Shown here: positions 22,821 through 31,476 of the stretch, piece after piece
Position numbering within the stretch: the first letter of the stretch is position 1
Layout of the letters: each line of letters starts with the position of its first letter
From: an uncultured Acetobacteraceae bacterium
GTDB lineage: Bacteria; Pseudomonadota; Alphaproteobacteria; Acetobacterales; Acetobacteraceae
Reading direction: 5' to 3'
DNA: 34,117 bases
Assembly (NCBI GenBank): GCA_903895595.1
Contig: CAITUP010000054.1
Span: 1 to 34,117, forward strand
Notes under the pieces: generated by a model
Seen by the model: the letters and a program-made list of their open reading frames with translations, nothing else
Databases searched by the model: none
What the model was told of the DNA's origin: nothing
Program-made: the position numbers and the translations under genes

Positions 22821-24302
22821 TCAATCACAGCCGCCGGGACGGGTGAAGACGCACCATGTGGAATCGTCGAGGGTGCCGGCGCCGAAACACGCCAACTCCC
22901 CGAATCCCGGCAGCTGATCGGTATGACGGCCAACGATAACGTTGAATTTGCCCGAATGCCCCGCCAGCTCGGCGTCCGGGTATTGCGGCACCGTTTGCCC
23001 ACGCCGCTCGATCCCCAGACGCAGCGGGAAATCGAAGAACGACAGTTTCTGCGCCTGATCCCAGGTCTCGAAATAGACCGGCGTGTCGCGGTGCCAGTAG
23101 CTGTAGCCGCCGCTGCGATAGACCCACACGGTCCGCAGCGCGACGCCGCACACCCCCGGCACATCCCGAGCAACAGCCGTCGCCTGCAGAAATGCTCGGT
23201 CGCGGTGCCAGTCGTCCAGCCGGGTCGCGAACCATGTCGTGGTCGTCGCGACCATGCCGGCGATGACGCAGGCAACAGCACCCGTCACGGCCCACCCCGG
23301 CCGGCGCGCGGCTGGCAGCAGTTGCGCGACCTGCACCAGACCGGCCCCCAGCAGCATCGGTACGACCGCGGTGGCGAGGAAGATGAAGCGCAGTTCCTTG
23401 TGGGGCACCGCCGAATGCAATGCGATCGTCGCGACAAAAGTCAGCGCCAGCATCGGCAGCCGCACGGCGCCGAACACCAGCAGGGCGGCGCATACCGGTG
23501 CCAACGGCCCCCAGGACACAAGGAAATAGGCCAGATAGTAAACAGGCGCCTCGGTGCCCATCGCGGCACTGACGCCCTGCGGCCCATTGCGCAGATAATT
23601 CAGCCAGATCGAGCGAAACGGCTCCCCCCAGGTCAACCAGTCCAAAACGCCGAAGACCGCCAGTACCACCGCGGCACCCGCCGCCGCGACCACGGCGAAA
23701 CGGCGCGGGTCTCGGACATGCTGCCACAGCGCGACCAAGCCAAGGATCGGCGCGAACTGATATCGTAACGCGGCCGACAGCCCAAACAACAACCCGGCCG
23801 CGATCCAGCGGCGTGTGCTGCGCGCACCGTCCCCGACACAAATTGCCAGCAACGCCGCGTCGGTCGCCAGCGGTTCGGTCATGATCACCGGTGCGAAATA
23901 GATCGCCTGCGGCGACAACGCGCACAGCAGTCCGGCGGCGATCCCGGCCTCCTGCCCTATATGCCGTTCGGCGAGGCGATAGCCGGCATAGGGCACCGCA
24001 AGCGACGCCAGGATGCACGATAGTCTTAAAGGGACGACGTATGCGTCCGGGCTGTCGCCGAACAGCGCCGCGACCCGCATGACACCCGCGATCAACCCCG
24101 GCACCAGCCAGGACCGGATGCCATCCAGGAATTCCCAGGTAATCACGCCACTGCCGAACGCCAGCCGATGAGCGGGTTCCAGATACTGGAACGTCTCATC
24201 GGGGTGCATGAGGGTGGTGTGAGTCGCCACCGACCACAGACGCACGGCCAGCGCCAGCAGCAGAACCGCCGCGAGCGCTGTCCGGTCGGACGGCCGGTTC
24301 AT
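22821..24302 (-). CDS. GT22-like (PIG-B/Alg9-type) polytopic mannosyltransferase
   Basis: The 493-residue membrane glycosyltransferase has about eight to ten hydrophobic segments. Its signatures match eukaryotic GPI/ALG mannosyltransferases of family GT22: HPDETFQY at 33-40 (acid-rich catalytic loop), TWEF..GIRS (55-64) and HKELRFIF (301-308). The C-terminal part is soluble and Cys-containing. GT22-type enzymes use dolichyl-phosphate mannose in eukaryotes; a bacterial homologue would use a polyprenyl-phosphate sugar and modify a lipid-linked or surface glycan. Its acceptor is unknown and no partner glycan genes are adjacent. Nothing suggests recent transfer in base composition. It probably leads the transcript continuing into the enoyl-CoA hydratase gene. 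Confidence 0.72.
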   Translation of the reverse strand: MNRPSDRTALAAVLLLALAVRLWSVATHTTLMHPDETFQYLEPAHRLAFGSGVITWEFLDGIRSWLVPGLIAGVMRVAALFGDSPDAYVVPLRLSCILASLAVPYAGYRLAERHIGQEAGIAAGLLCALSPQAIYFAPVIMTEPLATDAALLAICVGDGARSTRRWIAAGLLFGLSAALRYQFAPILGLVALWQHVRDPRRFAVVAAAGAAVVLAVFGVLDWLTWGEPFRSIWLNYLRNGPQGVSAAMGTEAPVYYLAYFLVSWGPLAPVCAALLVFGAVRLPMLALTFVATIALHSAVPHKELRFIFLATAVVPMLLGAGLVQVAQLLPAARRPGWAVTGAVACVIAGMVATTTTWFATRLDDWHRDRAFLQATAVARDVPGVCGVALRTVWVYRSGGYSYWHRDTPVYFETWDQAQKLSFFDFPLRLGIERRGQTVPQYPDAELAGHSGKFNVIVGRHTDQLPGFGELACFGAGTLDDSTWCVFTRPGGCD

Positions 24303-24353
24303 GGCCGCCCACCACCAAGCGCCCGCCCCATCGACACACCGGTCGATACCGCA

Positions 24354-24438
24354 TCGTCATGCCGACGCCGGTCGGCATCCACGACTGGCCGGATGCACTG
24401 TCGAGAGTCGTGGATGCCGACATGCGTCGGCACGACGA
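24354..24438. repeat. REP-like long inverted repeat
   Basis: Arms of 33 bp (24354-24386 and 24406-24438) are complementary except at three positions, around a 19-nt centre. The arm begins TCGTCATGCCGACG and ends CATCCACGACT. This type of GTCGGCATCCACGACT palindrome looks like the dispersed intergenic repeats of Acetobacteraceae-type genomes. It sits alone in the 182-bp gap between the gloA and GT22-like genes (both minus strand). In RNA it would form a very stable hairpin that could stop or stabilise the transcript. No T-run follows. Confidence 0.75.
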
Positions 24439-24484
24439 CGGGGCGCTGACTGCGAATCAAAGTTCGATATTACGGGCCGGTTGC

Positions 24485-24871
24485 TTACGGACGCTCGATC
24501 AGCTCGATCAGATAGCCGTCGGGATCGCGGACGAAGGCGATGATCGTGGTGCCGAATTTCACCGGCCCCGGCGGGCGGGTCACCACGCCGCCGTTCGCGG
24601 CGACGATCTCACAGGATTTGGCCACATCGGGCACGCCGATCGCCAGATGCCCGAAGGCGGTGCCGAGGTCGTATTTCTCGACGCCATAATTATAGGTCAG
24701 CTCGATGGCGGTGGTGTCGTCTTCCTTGCCATAGCCGAGGAACGCCAAAGTGTATTTGCCGTCGGGCACATCACGGCGACGCATCTCATGCATGCCGAAG
24801 CCCTTGGTATAGAAGTCGATGCTGCGTTGCAGATCGCCGACGCGCAGCATGGTGTGAAGAAAACGGCTCAT
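24485..24871 (-). CDS. gloA: Lactoylglutathione lyase (glyoxalase I)
   Basis: The 128-residue VOC-fold enzyme converts the methylglyoxal-glutathione hemithioacetal to S-lactoylglutathione. The four metal ligands are present: H6, E57 (AIELTYNYG), H75 (FGHLAIGV) and E123 (YLIELIERP). The protein is of the short, nickel/cobalt type. Its ATG at 24871 overlaps the lpxI stop by 4 bp (ATGA), an uncommon partnership between detoxification and lipid A synthesis. Confidence 0.93.
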   Translation of the reverse strand: MSRFLHTMLRVGDLQRSIDFYTKGFGMHEMRRRDVPDGKYTLAFLGYGKEDDTTAIELTYNYGVEKYDLGTAFGHLAIGVPDVAKSCEIVAANGGVVTRPPGPVKFGTTIIAFVRDPDGYLIELIERP

Positions 24872-25734
24872 GACGGTGGGCTCCCTTGGGTGATCTGTTC
24901 CGGGGTGAGGCCTAGCAGAAACAGCCCCGCTCTGTCTCCCGCCGCCACCGTCGCGGCCCGGTCCACCAGAATGGCGCCACCGGCCTCGAACGCGATTCCC
25001 CGCAGGCCCGCCGCCGCCGCCGCCGCGACGGTTCCCGCCCCCAATGTCGGCAAATCGGCGCGCCGATCCTGTCCGGGTTTCACCAGTTTCACCAGCACCC
25101 CACCCGGCCCCGACCGGGCGAGCGGCGCGCAGCGGCCGAGCATGGCGTCGGTGCCTTCGACCGCTTCGACGGCAAGGACGAACCCTTGTTGGACAACGCA
25201 GCCCTGCCCGACATCCACGGCCCCAAGCGCCCGAGCAACCGCGATTCCCCGTTCGATATCGGCCATCGCGGTGGCGTCCGGCGCGAGTCGGGTCAGCAAC
25301 CCGGCGGGGGCGAGCGCTTCGTGCAACAGCTCGTGCGCCCCGATCACCCGAAACCCTTCCTCACCGAATATCTTGATCACCGCCGCCAAAATCCCATCAT
25401 CGCCAGCGAAGATCGCTCGGCCGATGCGGGCCAGGATTTTGGTCCCCTCCCCGTCCGGCCGCAGATCGCGGAAGCCGGGACGGCGCACCGGCCCGATCAA
25501 GACAATATCCTGGCAGCCATGCGCCCGCAGCGCGGACAGCATGCGGCCCGCAGCGCCCATGCGGACAATTTCGTGCGGCCAGGGCGGCAAAAGGGTTGGA
25601 TCGACAAAACCTTCCAGCCCGACGACGAACACGGCACGCCCCGCGGCCCGCGCCGCCGCCGCGACCTGGAACGGCAAGTGGCCGCCGCCCGCGAGAATTC
25701 CAAGGGTGCGCGGCTGTTCGGGTAAGGAATCCAT
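24868..25734 (-). CDS. lpxI: UDP-2,3-diacylglucosamine pyrophosphatase LpxI
   Basis: The 288-residue enzyme performs the LpxH-type step in lipid A synthesis (cleavage of UDP-2,3-diacylglucosamine to lipid X and UMP) in organisms lacking LpxH. The N-terminal [15 protein letters not shown] and the central [19 protein letters not shown], together with the C-terminal [21 protein letters not shown], are characteristic. In many Alphaproteobacteria lpxI lies in the fabZ-lpxA-lpxB cluster; here it is outside that cluster, coupled to gloA. It is divergent from gltA (124-bp gap). Confidence 0.9.
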   Translation of the reverse strand: MDSLPEQPRTLGILAGGGHLPFQVAAAARAAGRAVFVVGLEGFVDPTLLPPWPHEIVRMGAAGRMLSALRAHGCQDIVLIGPVRRPGFRDLRPDGEGTKILARIGRAIFAGDDGILAAVIKIFGEEGFRVIGAHELLHEALAPAGLLTRLAPDATAMADIERGIAVARALGAVDVGQGCVVQQGFVLAVEAVEGTDAMLGRCAPLARSGPGGVLVKLVKPGQDRRADLPTLGAGTVAAAAAAGLRGIAFEAGGAILVDRAATVAAGDRAGLFLLGLTPEQITQGSPPS

Positions 25735-25858
25735 TTGCTTTCATACCCCAGAATGCTGCGACCGCGAAGGTTGCCTCTTTCCGCCGGCCGCCCTAGGGTT
25801 AGGGTGAAACATCGGATGCGGCGGCCCGTGACCGCCCAGGCAGAATGAGGATACGCGC

Positions 25859-27166
25859 ATGAGTGGCACTACCCCCAAGACCGTCACCATCACCCTGGAC
25901 GGCACCAACCGCAAGCTGACGATCCCTCTGATGGCCGGCACGGCCGGTGCCGATGTGTTCGACATCCGTAAGCTTTACAACGAACTGGGGGTCTTCACCT
26001 ACGATCCCGGCTATGGCGCGACGGCGTCCTGCGAGAGCAAGATCACCTATATCGACGGCGACGTCGGCGTACTGCAGTACCGCGGCTACCCGATCGAGCA
26101 GTTGGCCGATCACTCCAACTTCCTGGAAGTCTGCTACCTGCTGCTGAACGGCGAATTGCCGAACAAGGCGCAAGCGGCGGAGTTCAACAAGGGCGTCATG
26201 CATCACACGATGCTGCATGAGCAGATCCGCCAGTTCTTCAACGGCTTCCGCCGCGATGCCCACCCGATGGCGGTGATGTGCGGCGTCGTCGGCGCCCTGT
26301 CGGCGTTCTATCACGACAGCCTGGACATCAACGATCCGGAAAGCCGCCGCATCAGCGCCTTCCGTCTGGTCGCGAAAGTGCCGACCATCGCCGCCTGGGC
26401 GTACAAATACACCATCGGCCAACCCTTCATGTACCCGCGCAACGACCTGAGCTACGCGGAAAACTTCCTGTACATGTTCAACGCGGTGCCGACCGAGGAA
26501 TACAAGATCAACCCGGTGCTGTCCCGCGCCATGGACCTGATCATGATCCTCCATGCCGATCATGAGCAGAACGCGTCCACCAGCACGGTGCGTCTGGCCG
26601 GGTCCACCGGCGCCAACCCCTTCGCCTGTATCGCGGCCGGCATCGCCAGCCTGTGGGGACCGGCGCATGGCGGCGCCAACGAAGCGGTGCTGAAGATGCT
26701 GACCGACATCGGCCACGTCGACAACATCCCCGAATTCCTGTCCGACGTGAAGGACAAGGGCAACCACACCAAGCTGATGGGCTTCGGCCATCGCGTCTAT
26801 AAGAACTACGATCCGCGCGCGAAGATCATCCAGCAGGCCTGCCACGACGTGCTGAAAGAGCTGGGGATCGAGGGCGATCCGCTGCTCGACCTCGCGATGG
26901 CGCTGGAGAAGATCGCGCTGACCGATCCGTATTTCGTCGACCGCAAGCTCTACCCGAACGTCGATTTCTATTCGGGCATCATCCTGAAGGCGATGGGCTT
27001 CCCGGTCAGCATGTTTACCGCTCTGTTCGCGGTGTCGCGCACCGTCGGCTGGATCAGCCAGTGGCAGGAACTGATCGAGGACCCGGAGCAGCGCATCGGC
27101 CGTCCGCGCCAGATTTACACCGGTGCGGCGGAACGCCCCTATGTGAATCTGTCCGATCGGGGCTGA
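25859..27166 (+). CDS. gltA: Citrate synthase
   Basis: The 435-residue hexameric (type II) citrate synthase condenses acetyl-CoA and oxaloacetate in the TCA cycle. The catalytic trio is visible: His in [12 protein letters not shown], His in [14 protein letters not shown] and Asp in NVDFYSGI. The N-terminal zinc-finger-like region of the Gram-negative type is partly seen in [13 protein letters not shown]. The start ATG at 25859 has GAGGA upstream. It is followed by a strong intrinsic terminator, so it is a single-gene unit. The motif CCCTAGGG (25790-25797 region) lies in the divergent promoter gap. Confidence 0.96.
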   Translation: MSGTTPKTVTITLDGTNRKLTIPLMAGTAGADVFDIRKLYNELGVFTYDPGYGATASCESKITYIDGDVGVLQYRGYPIEQLADHSNFLEVCYLLLNGELPNKAQAAEFNKGVMHHTMLHEQIRQFFNGFRRDAHPMAVMCGVVGALSAFYHDSLDINDPESRRISAFRLVAKVPTIAAWAYKYTIGQPFMYPRNDLSYAENFLYMFNAVPTEEYKINPVLSRAMDLIMILHADHEQNASTSTVRLAGSTGANPFACIAAGIASLWGPAHGGANEAVLKMLTDIGHVDNIPEFLSDVKDKGNHTKLMGFGHRVYKNYDPRAKIIQQACHDVLKELGIEGDPLLDLAMALEKIALTDPYFVDRKLYPNVDFYSGIILKAMGFPVSMFTALFAVSRTVGWISQWQELIEDPEQRIGRPRQIYTGAAERPYVNLSDRG

Positions 27167-27193
27167 CGCTTCCGCATCCAATCGCGTCGTTGC

Positions 27194-27227
27194 AAAAGCC
27201 AGGGGCCTCGGTCCCTGGCTTTTTTTT
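27194..27227 (+). terminator. Intrinsic terminator of gltA
   Basis: AAAAGCCAGGG (27194-27204) pairs with CCCTGGCTTTT (27213-27223) around an 8-nt loop, with a run of eight T (27220-27227). It lies 28 bp after the gltA stop codon (ends 27166). Confidence 0.92.
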
Positions 27228-27511
27228 GTCGCGCTTGCCCGCAGGTTATCCACACCCTGTGGATAAAGATATCCACAGGGTGTTGATATGTTGGTTCAGT
27301 AATACCTGCCAATAAGCTCAAATAACGCGACAATAGGCTTCTGCCCCACAATACCGACCTCGGCCGACAGGGAACTTTAGTAGAACGAAAACCTCCCGCA
27401 CCGAGCGATACAATGTTAACCTGTTGGTAATTTTTGCTTGGTCATTCGGCATTTCCTCTCTATGAATGCACCTTTGGGTTGCATTACGTTTATTTAACAA
27501 ACGGATGACGT
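27228..27511. other. AT-rich gap after gltA (about 45% GC)
   Basis: After the gltA terminator no gene is seen until 27512. My base count for 27281-27520 gives about 45% GC, far below the coding regions around it. Besides the DnaA-like cluster it holds a near CtrA-type site (TTAA-N7-GTAA, about 27416-27430) and the runs TAATTTTTGC and TTTATTTAAC. Confidence 0.55.
27246..27289. promoter_or_regulatory. Cluster of DnaA-box-like sites in a perfect inverted repeat (replication-origin-like)
   Basis: The consensus DnaA box TTATCCACA occurs at 27246-27254 (plus) and 27258-27266 (minus). An 8/9 match is at 27269-27277 and a 7/9 match at 27281-27289 (minus). The region 27252-27283 is also an inverted repeat: 14-bp perfect arms (ACACCCTGTGGATA) around AAGA. 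No T-run follows, so it is not a second terminator. The following gap is AT-rich. It could be an origin, a DnaA-titration site or a DnaA-regulated promoter. Confidence 0.5.
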
Positions 27512-28138
27512 GTGTTGTCGGATCAAGCCTCTCTCGACTCCCTGGTGAAAGCCCGGTTAAAGCGGTGGCCACAGCGGCCACCTGGATTGACACAACAACC
27601 CGGCCGCAATTCCTGGCTCCGCGGTCGGCCGCCAGTCGATACCAAGATCCACCCTTTCCTCAAACTGCCCGGCAGCAATCATATGCGGACCTTGCCGGAC
27701 GGGTTGTGGCTGAATTTCGGGGGCGAACCGGAGGATCCTTTTGTGGATATCTTCGCGATCGAAGCCTGCTGCTCGAACCAAAATCTTCTGGACAAGCGCT
27801 CCCGGTTCGCGCCGAGCACCCACTCGCTACAGGCGGTTTGTCCGGTGGCTTGGCTGCATGCCCCCGTTATGGAAGACGATCCCACCCCGCGCTGGCGCGG
27901 CGCGGGAATCTTCCGGTACCAACCGAACCAGTCCGTGACCTTACCGGTACGCGAAATGCGCGTACTCTACGGCCTCACGCAACGGGACTACGACGGTTTC
28001 GTACGCACGCAATTGCCGCACGCGCATGAGTTCTTCCTTCCGATCGAAACCTTGATGGCGGAGAACAGCGACCGCAATCCGGCGCTGCGGGCGTTGGTCA
28101 AACGGGCGTCGCTTTCGGCGAATTTTCTGCGCTGTTAA
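27512..28138 (+). CDS. Hypothetical protein, not recognised
   Basis: The 208-residue frame opens with GTG at 27512 (a weaker alternative is the ATG at 27683, giving 151 residues). From about residue 58 the composition looks like a real folded protein: MRTLPDGLWLNFGGEPEDPF, AVCPVAWLHAPVMEDDPTP and PNQSVTLPVREMRVLYGLT. No signal peptide, membrane segment or known motif was seen. The first 57 residues are basic and Pro-rich and may not be translated. It lies directly after the DnaA-like cluster, and its last 41 bp overlap the convergent glycerophosphodiesterase gene. I do not assign a function. Confidence 0.5.
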   Translation: MLSDQASLDSLVKARLKRWPQRPPGLTQQPGRNSWLRGRPPVDTKIHPFLKLPGSNHMRTLPDGLWLNFGGEPEDPFVDIFAIEACCSNQNLLDKRSRFAPSTHSLQAVCPVAWLHAPVMEDDPTPRWRGAGIFRYQPNQSVTLPVREMRVLYGLTQRDYDGFVRTQLPHAHEFFLPIETLMAENSDRNPALRALVKRASLSANFLRC

Positions 28139-28997
28139 GCTGCGGTGCCAGGTCGGGGCGGTCGGTGATCAAGCCATCGACCCCCCAACCGAGCAGGTCG
28201 CGCATCGCGGCGGGATCGTTCACCGTCCATGCCAGAACGCGCAGGCCGAGTTCGTGCGCCTCCGCCACCAGATCCGGCGTCAGCCCGGTGTATTCGGGTG
28301 CCCAGATGGGCCCGCCCTCGGCCGCGACCGCCCGTGGGACAGATCCGCCGAAATCGGCCGGCGAGGGTCCGTCCCACCACAGCACCGCGTCTCGTTCGGT
28401 GGCCGGGCGGGTCAGCCACGCCAACACGATATCCGGCCTTATCCGCCGCACATGCCGCGGGCCACGCCAGTCGAAGGATTCGACAACCACGCGCGCACCG
28501 GCTGCCGCGGCGTCGATCACGCCCAGCGTTGCCTCCGCGAGAACCGCCGGCGGTGCATTGCGGTCGGGATCGCGCGGGTCGGACTTCAACTCGATGGTGA
28601 AGCGCATATCCGGGATACCGCACAATACATCGGCCAATGTCGGGATTCTGGCACCGTCGGCGGGTCGCTGATCGGGGAATGACGCCGCGTACCGGCTCCC
28701 CGGCCGGAGGCGGCCGACATCGTACCGCGACACATCCGCGAACGTCAGATCCCGCAGCCGAGGACCGGGCGCGCTGAGCCATGCACCGCTGGCATCGCGC
28801 GTCAGATCGGGGTTAGGGGACAAGTCATGCGACACTACAACCACCTTATCGGCTGTCATGGATACATCGAGTTCGATGGCGTCAACCCCAAGCGCCCGCA
28901 CCGAGCGGAAACCTTCCAGCGTATTCTCGGGAAACAACCCGCGCGCGCCGCGATGCCCTTGCAGGCCGAGCGGGGGCGTGATGAGTGGTTTCGACAC
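28098..28997 (-). CDS. Glycerophosphodiester phosphodiesterase family protein
   Basis: The 299-residue GDPD-fold enzyme hydrolyses glycerophosphodiesters to glycerol-3-phosphate and an alcohol. The catalytic pattern is complete: QGHRGARGLFPENT (H15, R16, E24), IELDV (E42, D44), VVSHD (H57) and FTIELKSDP with the metal-contacting Glu and Lys. No signal peptide, so a cytoplasmic enzyme is likely. Its start at 28997 is only 20 bp from the divergent aldo/keto reductase start, so the two leaders overlap on opposite strands. The C-terminal 41 bp overlap the convergent hypothetical gene. Confidence 0.9.
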   Translation of the reverse strand: MSKPLITPPLGLQGHRGARGLFPENTLEGFRSVRALGVDAIELDVSMTADKVVVVSHDLSPNPDLTRDASGAWLSAPGPRLRDLTFADVSRYDVGRLRPGSRYAASFPDQRPADGARIPTLADVLCGIPDMRFTIELKSDPRDPDRNAPPAVLAEATLGVIDAAAAGARVVVESFDWRGPRHVRRIRPDIVLAWLTRPATERDAVLWWDGPSPADFGGSVPRAVAAEGGPIWAPEYTGLTPDLVAEAHELGLRVLAWTVNDPAAMRDLLGWGVDGLITDRPDLAPQLNSAENSPKATPV

Positions 28998-29017
28998 ATA
29001 AACCTCGGAGACGAAAG

Positions 29018-29977
29018 ATGGAGTTCACGACACTTGGCCGCACAGGGTTGCGCGTCAGTGTGGCCGGCCTTGGGTGCGGCGGTTTCAGCCGTCTGGGCCT
29101 AACCGCCGGTCTGGGCGAAAGTCACGCAATTGGGATTATTCGCGCTGCTTTGGATGCAGGTGTCAACATAATTGATACGGCGTCGGTTTACGGTACGGAA
29201 GACGTCGTTGGCAAGGCTTTGCAGGGCATCTCTCGCGACAAGGTGATTGTCTGCACCAAGGCGTCCAAACCGGCCGGCGACAAATCCTTCAGTGTGGACG
29301 CGATCGTGCAAAGCCTGGAGGAATCGCTGAAGCGCCTCGGTTTGGACTACGTGGATGTGTTCCAGCTCCACGCCGTACCGCCGGCCGCCTATCCGTTCGT
29401 GCGGGATGAAATCGCGCCCGCGCTGCTGCGGGAGCGGGAAAAAGGGAAGTTCCGCTTCCTCGGGATCACCGAAACCGCGCCGAACGATCATGAGCAGTTG
29501 ACCGTCGGCCAAGCTGCCCAGGACGGGATATGGGACACGGCGATGCTGGCGTTCCATCTGATGGACCAGGTCGCCCGCACCGCCGTCTTTCCGCACAGCT
29601 TGGCCAACAACATCGGCACCCTGATGATGTTCGCGGTCCGCAGCATCTTTGCCCGTCCCCAGCAGCTATCCGACACGATGAAGGACCTCGCCGCCGCCGG
29701 GCTGGTGCCGCCGGAGCTGGCGACGCGCGACAACCCGCTGGATTTCCTGATTCATGACGGCGGCGCGGACAGCGTGACCGACGCCGCCTACCGCTATGTG
29801 CGCCATGAACCCGGGGCGAACGTCGTGCTGTTCGGCACCGGCAGCATCGATCACCTGCGGACGAACATCGCGTCCATCCTGAAGCCGCCGCTGCCAGCCG
29901 ATGATCTCGCGAAGCTGCGGACCCTGTTCGGCCACCTGCGCGGCGTCGGGCTGGAGGCTCCACCGCCGCGCGGCTGA
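29018..29977 (+). CDS. Aldo/keto reductase
   Basis: The 319-residue NADPH-dependent oxidoreductase of the AKR fold has the catalytic tetrad: D53 and Y58 in IIDTASVYGTEDVVG, K81 in VCTKASKP and H118 in VFQLHAV. The C-terminal part (VVLFGTGSIDHLRTNI) matches the usual NADPH-site strand GTGS. The start is the ATG at 29018 with GGAG 7 nt upstream; a frame open further upstream is not needed. The substrate is unknown. Divergent from the glycerophosphodiesterase with a 20-bp gap. Confidence 0.9.
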   Translation: MEFTTLGRTGLRVSVAGLGCGGFSRLGLTAGLGESHAIGIIRAALDAGVNIIDTASVYGTEDVVGKALQGISRDKVIVCTKASKPAGDKSFSVDAIVQSLEESLKRLGLDYVDVFQLHAVPPAAYPFVRDEIAPALLREREKGKFRFLGITETAPNDHEQLTVGQAAQDGIWDTAMLAFHLMDQVARTAVFPHSLANNIGTLMMFAVRSIFARPQQLSDTMKDLAAAGLVPPELATRDNPLDFLIHDGGADSVTDAAYRYVRHEPGANVVLFGTGSIDHLRTNIASILKPPLPADDLAKLRTLFGHLRGVGLEAPPPRG

Positions 29978-30198
29978 GTCCCATTTGTTCCAATGCGGAA
30001 TTTTCTTGCCTTTTCGGGGGCGGGCGCCGATACAGCGCTCGTCTTTCCGTGAATGCGTGATGAGCGCGGTTTTTGAACCCCGCCCTCCCGGAAAAATTTC
30101 TGTCGAAACGCGTTCGTCCCCATTATCGCGCGGGGCGGCGAACATTCAGGCGACCGCTCTTGGCCCAAGGGCAGGCGGCGCTGGAGCTTACACACCTC

Positions 30199-31476
30199 GT
30201 GACCCAAACCACGTTTGCGACCCTCGGCCTCGCCGAGGGCTTTCTGCGCGCGCTCGCCGCCCGCGATTTCACTATCCCGACCCCGATCCAAGCGCAGTCC
30301 ATCCCGGTTCTGCTCACCGGCCGCGACCTGTTGGGCATCGCCCAGACCGGCACCGGCAAGACCCTCGCGTTCTCGCTCCCGCTGATGCAGCATCTGGCGG
30401 CCGACAATGTTCGCGCCACCCAGTTCGGCACCCGCGCGCTGATCCTGGCGCCGACCCGGGAACTCGCGCTGCAGATCGATGAATCCATTCGCGCCGTCGG
30501 CACCAACGCGAAACTGCGCACCGTCGTGATTATCGGTGGCGCCAGTCGCTTCAAGCAGGTCGAATCCATGCGTCGCGGCGCCGATATCGTCATCGGCACC
30601 CCCGGCCGCGTGTGCGATCTGATGCAGACCCGCGAACTGAACCTGAGCAACGTCAAGCAGTTCGTGCTGGATGAGGCCGACCGGATGCTCGACCTGGGCT
30701 TCATCAAGGACATCCGCCGCATCGTCGCGGTGCTGCCGGTGCAACGTCAGTCGGCTTTGTTCTCCGCCACCATGCCGGGCGAAGTCGCGTCGCTGGCCAA
30801 CGGCCTGCTGCGTAACCCCGCGCGCGTGGAGATCGAACGCGTGGAAGCCACCGCGCCAAAGATCGACCAGTCCGTCTACCATCTGCCCGTCTCGGGCAAG
30901 CTGCCGCTGCTGGGCAAGCTGCTGGAAGATCCGGAATTCAGCCGTGTCATCGTGTTCACCCGCACCAAGCGCGGCGCCAACAAAGTGTGCGAGATTCTGG
31001 AGACATCGGGCCATCGCGTGAACGCGCTGCACGGCAATAAATCGCAGCCGCAACGCGAAAAGGCGCTGGATCAATTCCGCTCCGGTCGCGCGCGGGTGCT
31101 GGTCGCCACCGACATCGCGGCGCGCGGGATCGACGTAACCGGCGTGTCGCACGTCATCAACTTCGACGTCCCGGTGGAACCGGAAAGCTACGTCCACCGC
31201 ATCGGCCGCACCGCGCGCGCCGGCGCCGCGGGCCACGCGATCACCTTCTGCGACGGCTCCGAACGCGGCACTTTGCGCGCGATCGAACGCCTGATCGGCG
31301 GACCGATCCCGATGGCCGAGGGGAGCGGCCCGCCGCAAACCCAAACCGCGCCGATCGATCCGCGCAACAACCGTGGCCCCCGCCAGGGCCAAGGCCAAAA
31401 GCCGGCTGGCGGCAAGCCCGCCGGTCAGGCTGCACGCCGTCCGCCGTATCGCGGCGGAATGCGCTCCGCCGCCTAA
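30199..31476 (+). CDS. rhlE: DEAD-box RNA helicase (RhlE-like)
   Basis: The 425-residue ATP-dependent RNA helicase has the Q motif TPIQAQSIP (Q31), motif I AQTGTGKT (48-55), PTRELALQ, TPGR, DEAD (158-161), SAT (189-191), the helicase-C motifs ARGIDV and HRIGRTARAG, and a basic Gln/Gly-rich tail (RQGQGQKPAGGKPAG). Its start is a GTG at 30199 with GGAG 12 nt upstream, giving MTQTTFATLGL, which begins the family-typical domain; the longer in-frame start at 30073 adds only Arg/Pro-rich sequence. The 221-bp gap upstream could hold a long leader, common for cold-induced helicases. The next gene follows with no gap. Confidence 0.9.
   Translation: MTQTTFATLGLAEGFLRALAARDFTIPTPIQAQSIPVLLTGRDLLGIAQTGTGKTLAFSLPLMQHLAADNVRATQFGTRALILAPTRELALQIDESIRAVGTNAKLRTVVIIGGASRFKQVESMRRGADIVIGTPGRVCDLMQTRELNLSNVKQFVLDEADRMLDLGFIKDIRRIVAVLPVQRQSALFSATMPGEVASLANGLLRNPARVEIERVEATAPKIDQSVYHLPVSGKLPLLGKLLEDPEFSRVIVFTRTKRGANKVCEILETSGHRVNALHGNKSQPQREKALDQFRSGRARVLVATDIAARGIDVTGVSHVINFDVPVEPESYVHRIGRTARAGAAGHAITFCDGSERGTLRAIERLIGGPIPMAEGSGPPQTQTAPIDPRNNRGPRQGQGQKPAGGKPAGQAARRPPYRGGMRSAA

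Noticed and set aside
24303-24484. Short open frames in the gap holding the REP-like repeat
   Set aside because: Their translations come from the palindrome arms and read as repeat fragments without ribosome sites.
25799-27253. A 484-codon minus-strand frame opposite gltA
   Set aside because: gltA carries all catalytic motifs of citrate synthase, and the antisense product shows no motif and His/Asp/Arg-rich bias. It also runs through the gltA terminator.
27252-27283. A second gltA terminator
   Set aside because: The 14-bp inverted repeat has no T-run on either side and a strong terminator already lies at 27194-27227; the arms contain DnaA-box sequence instead.
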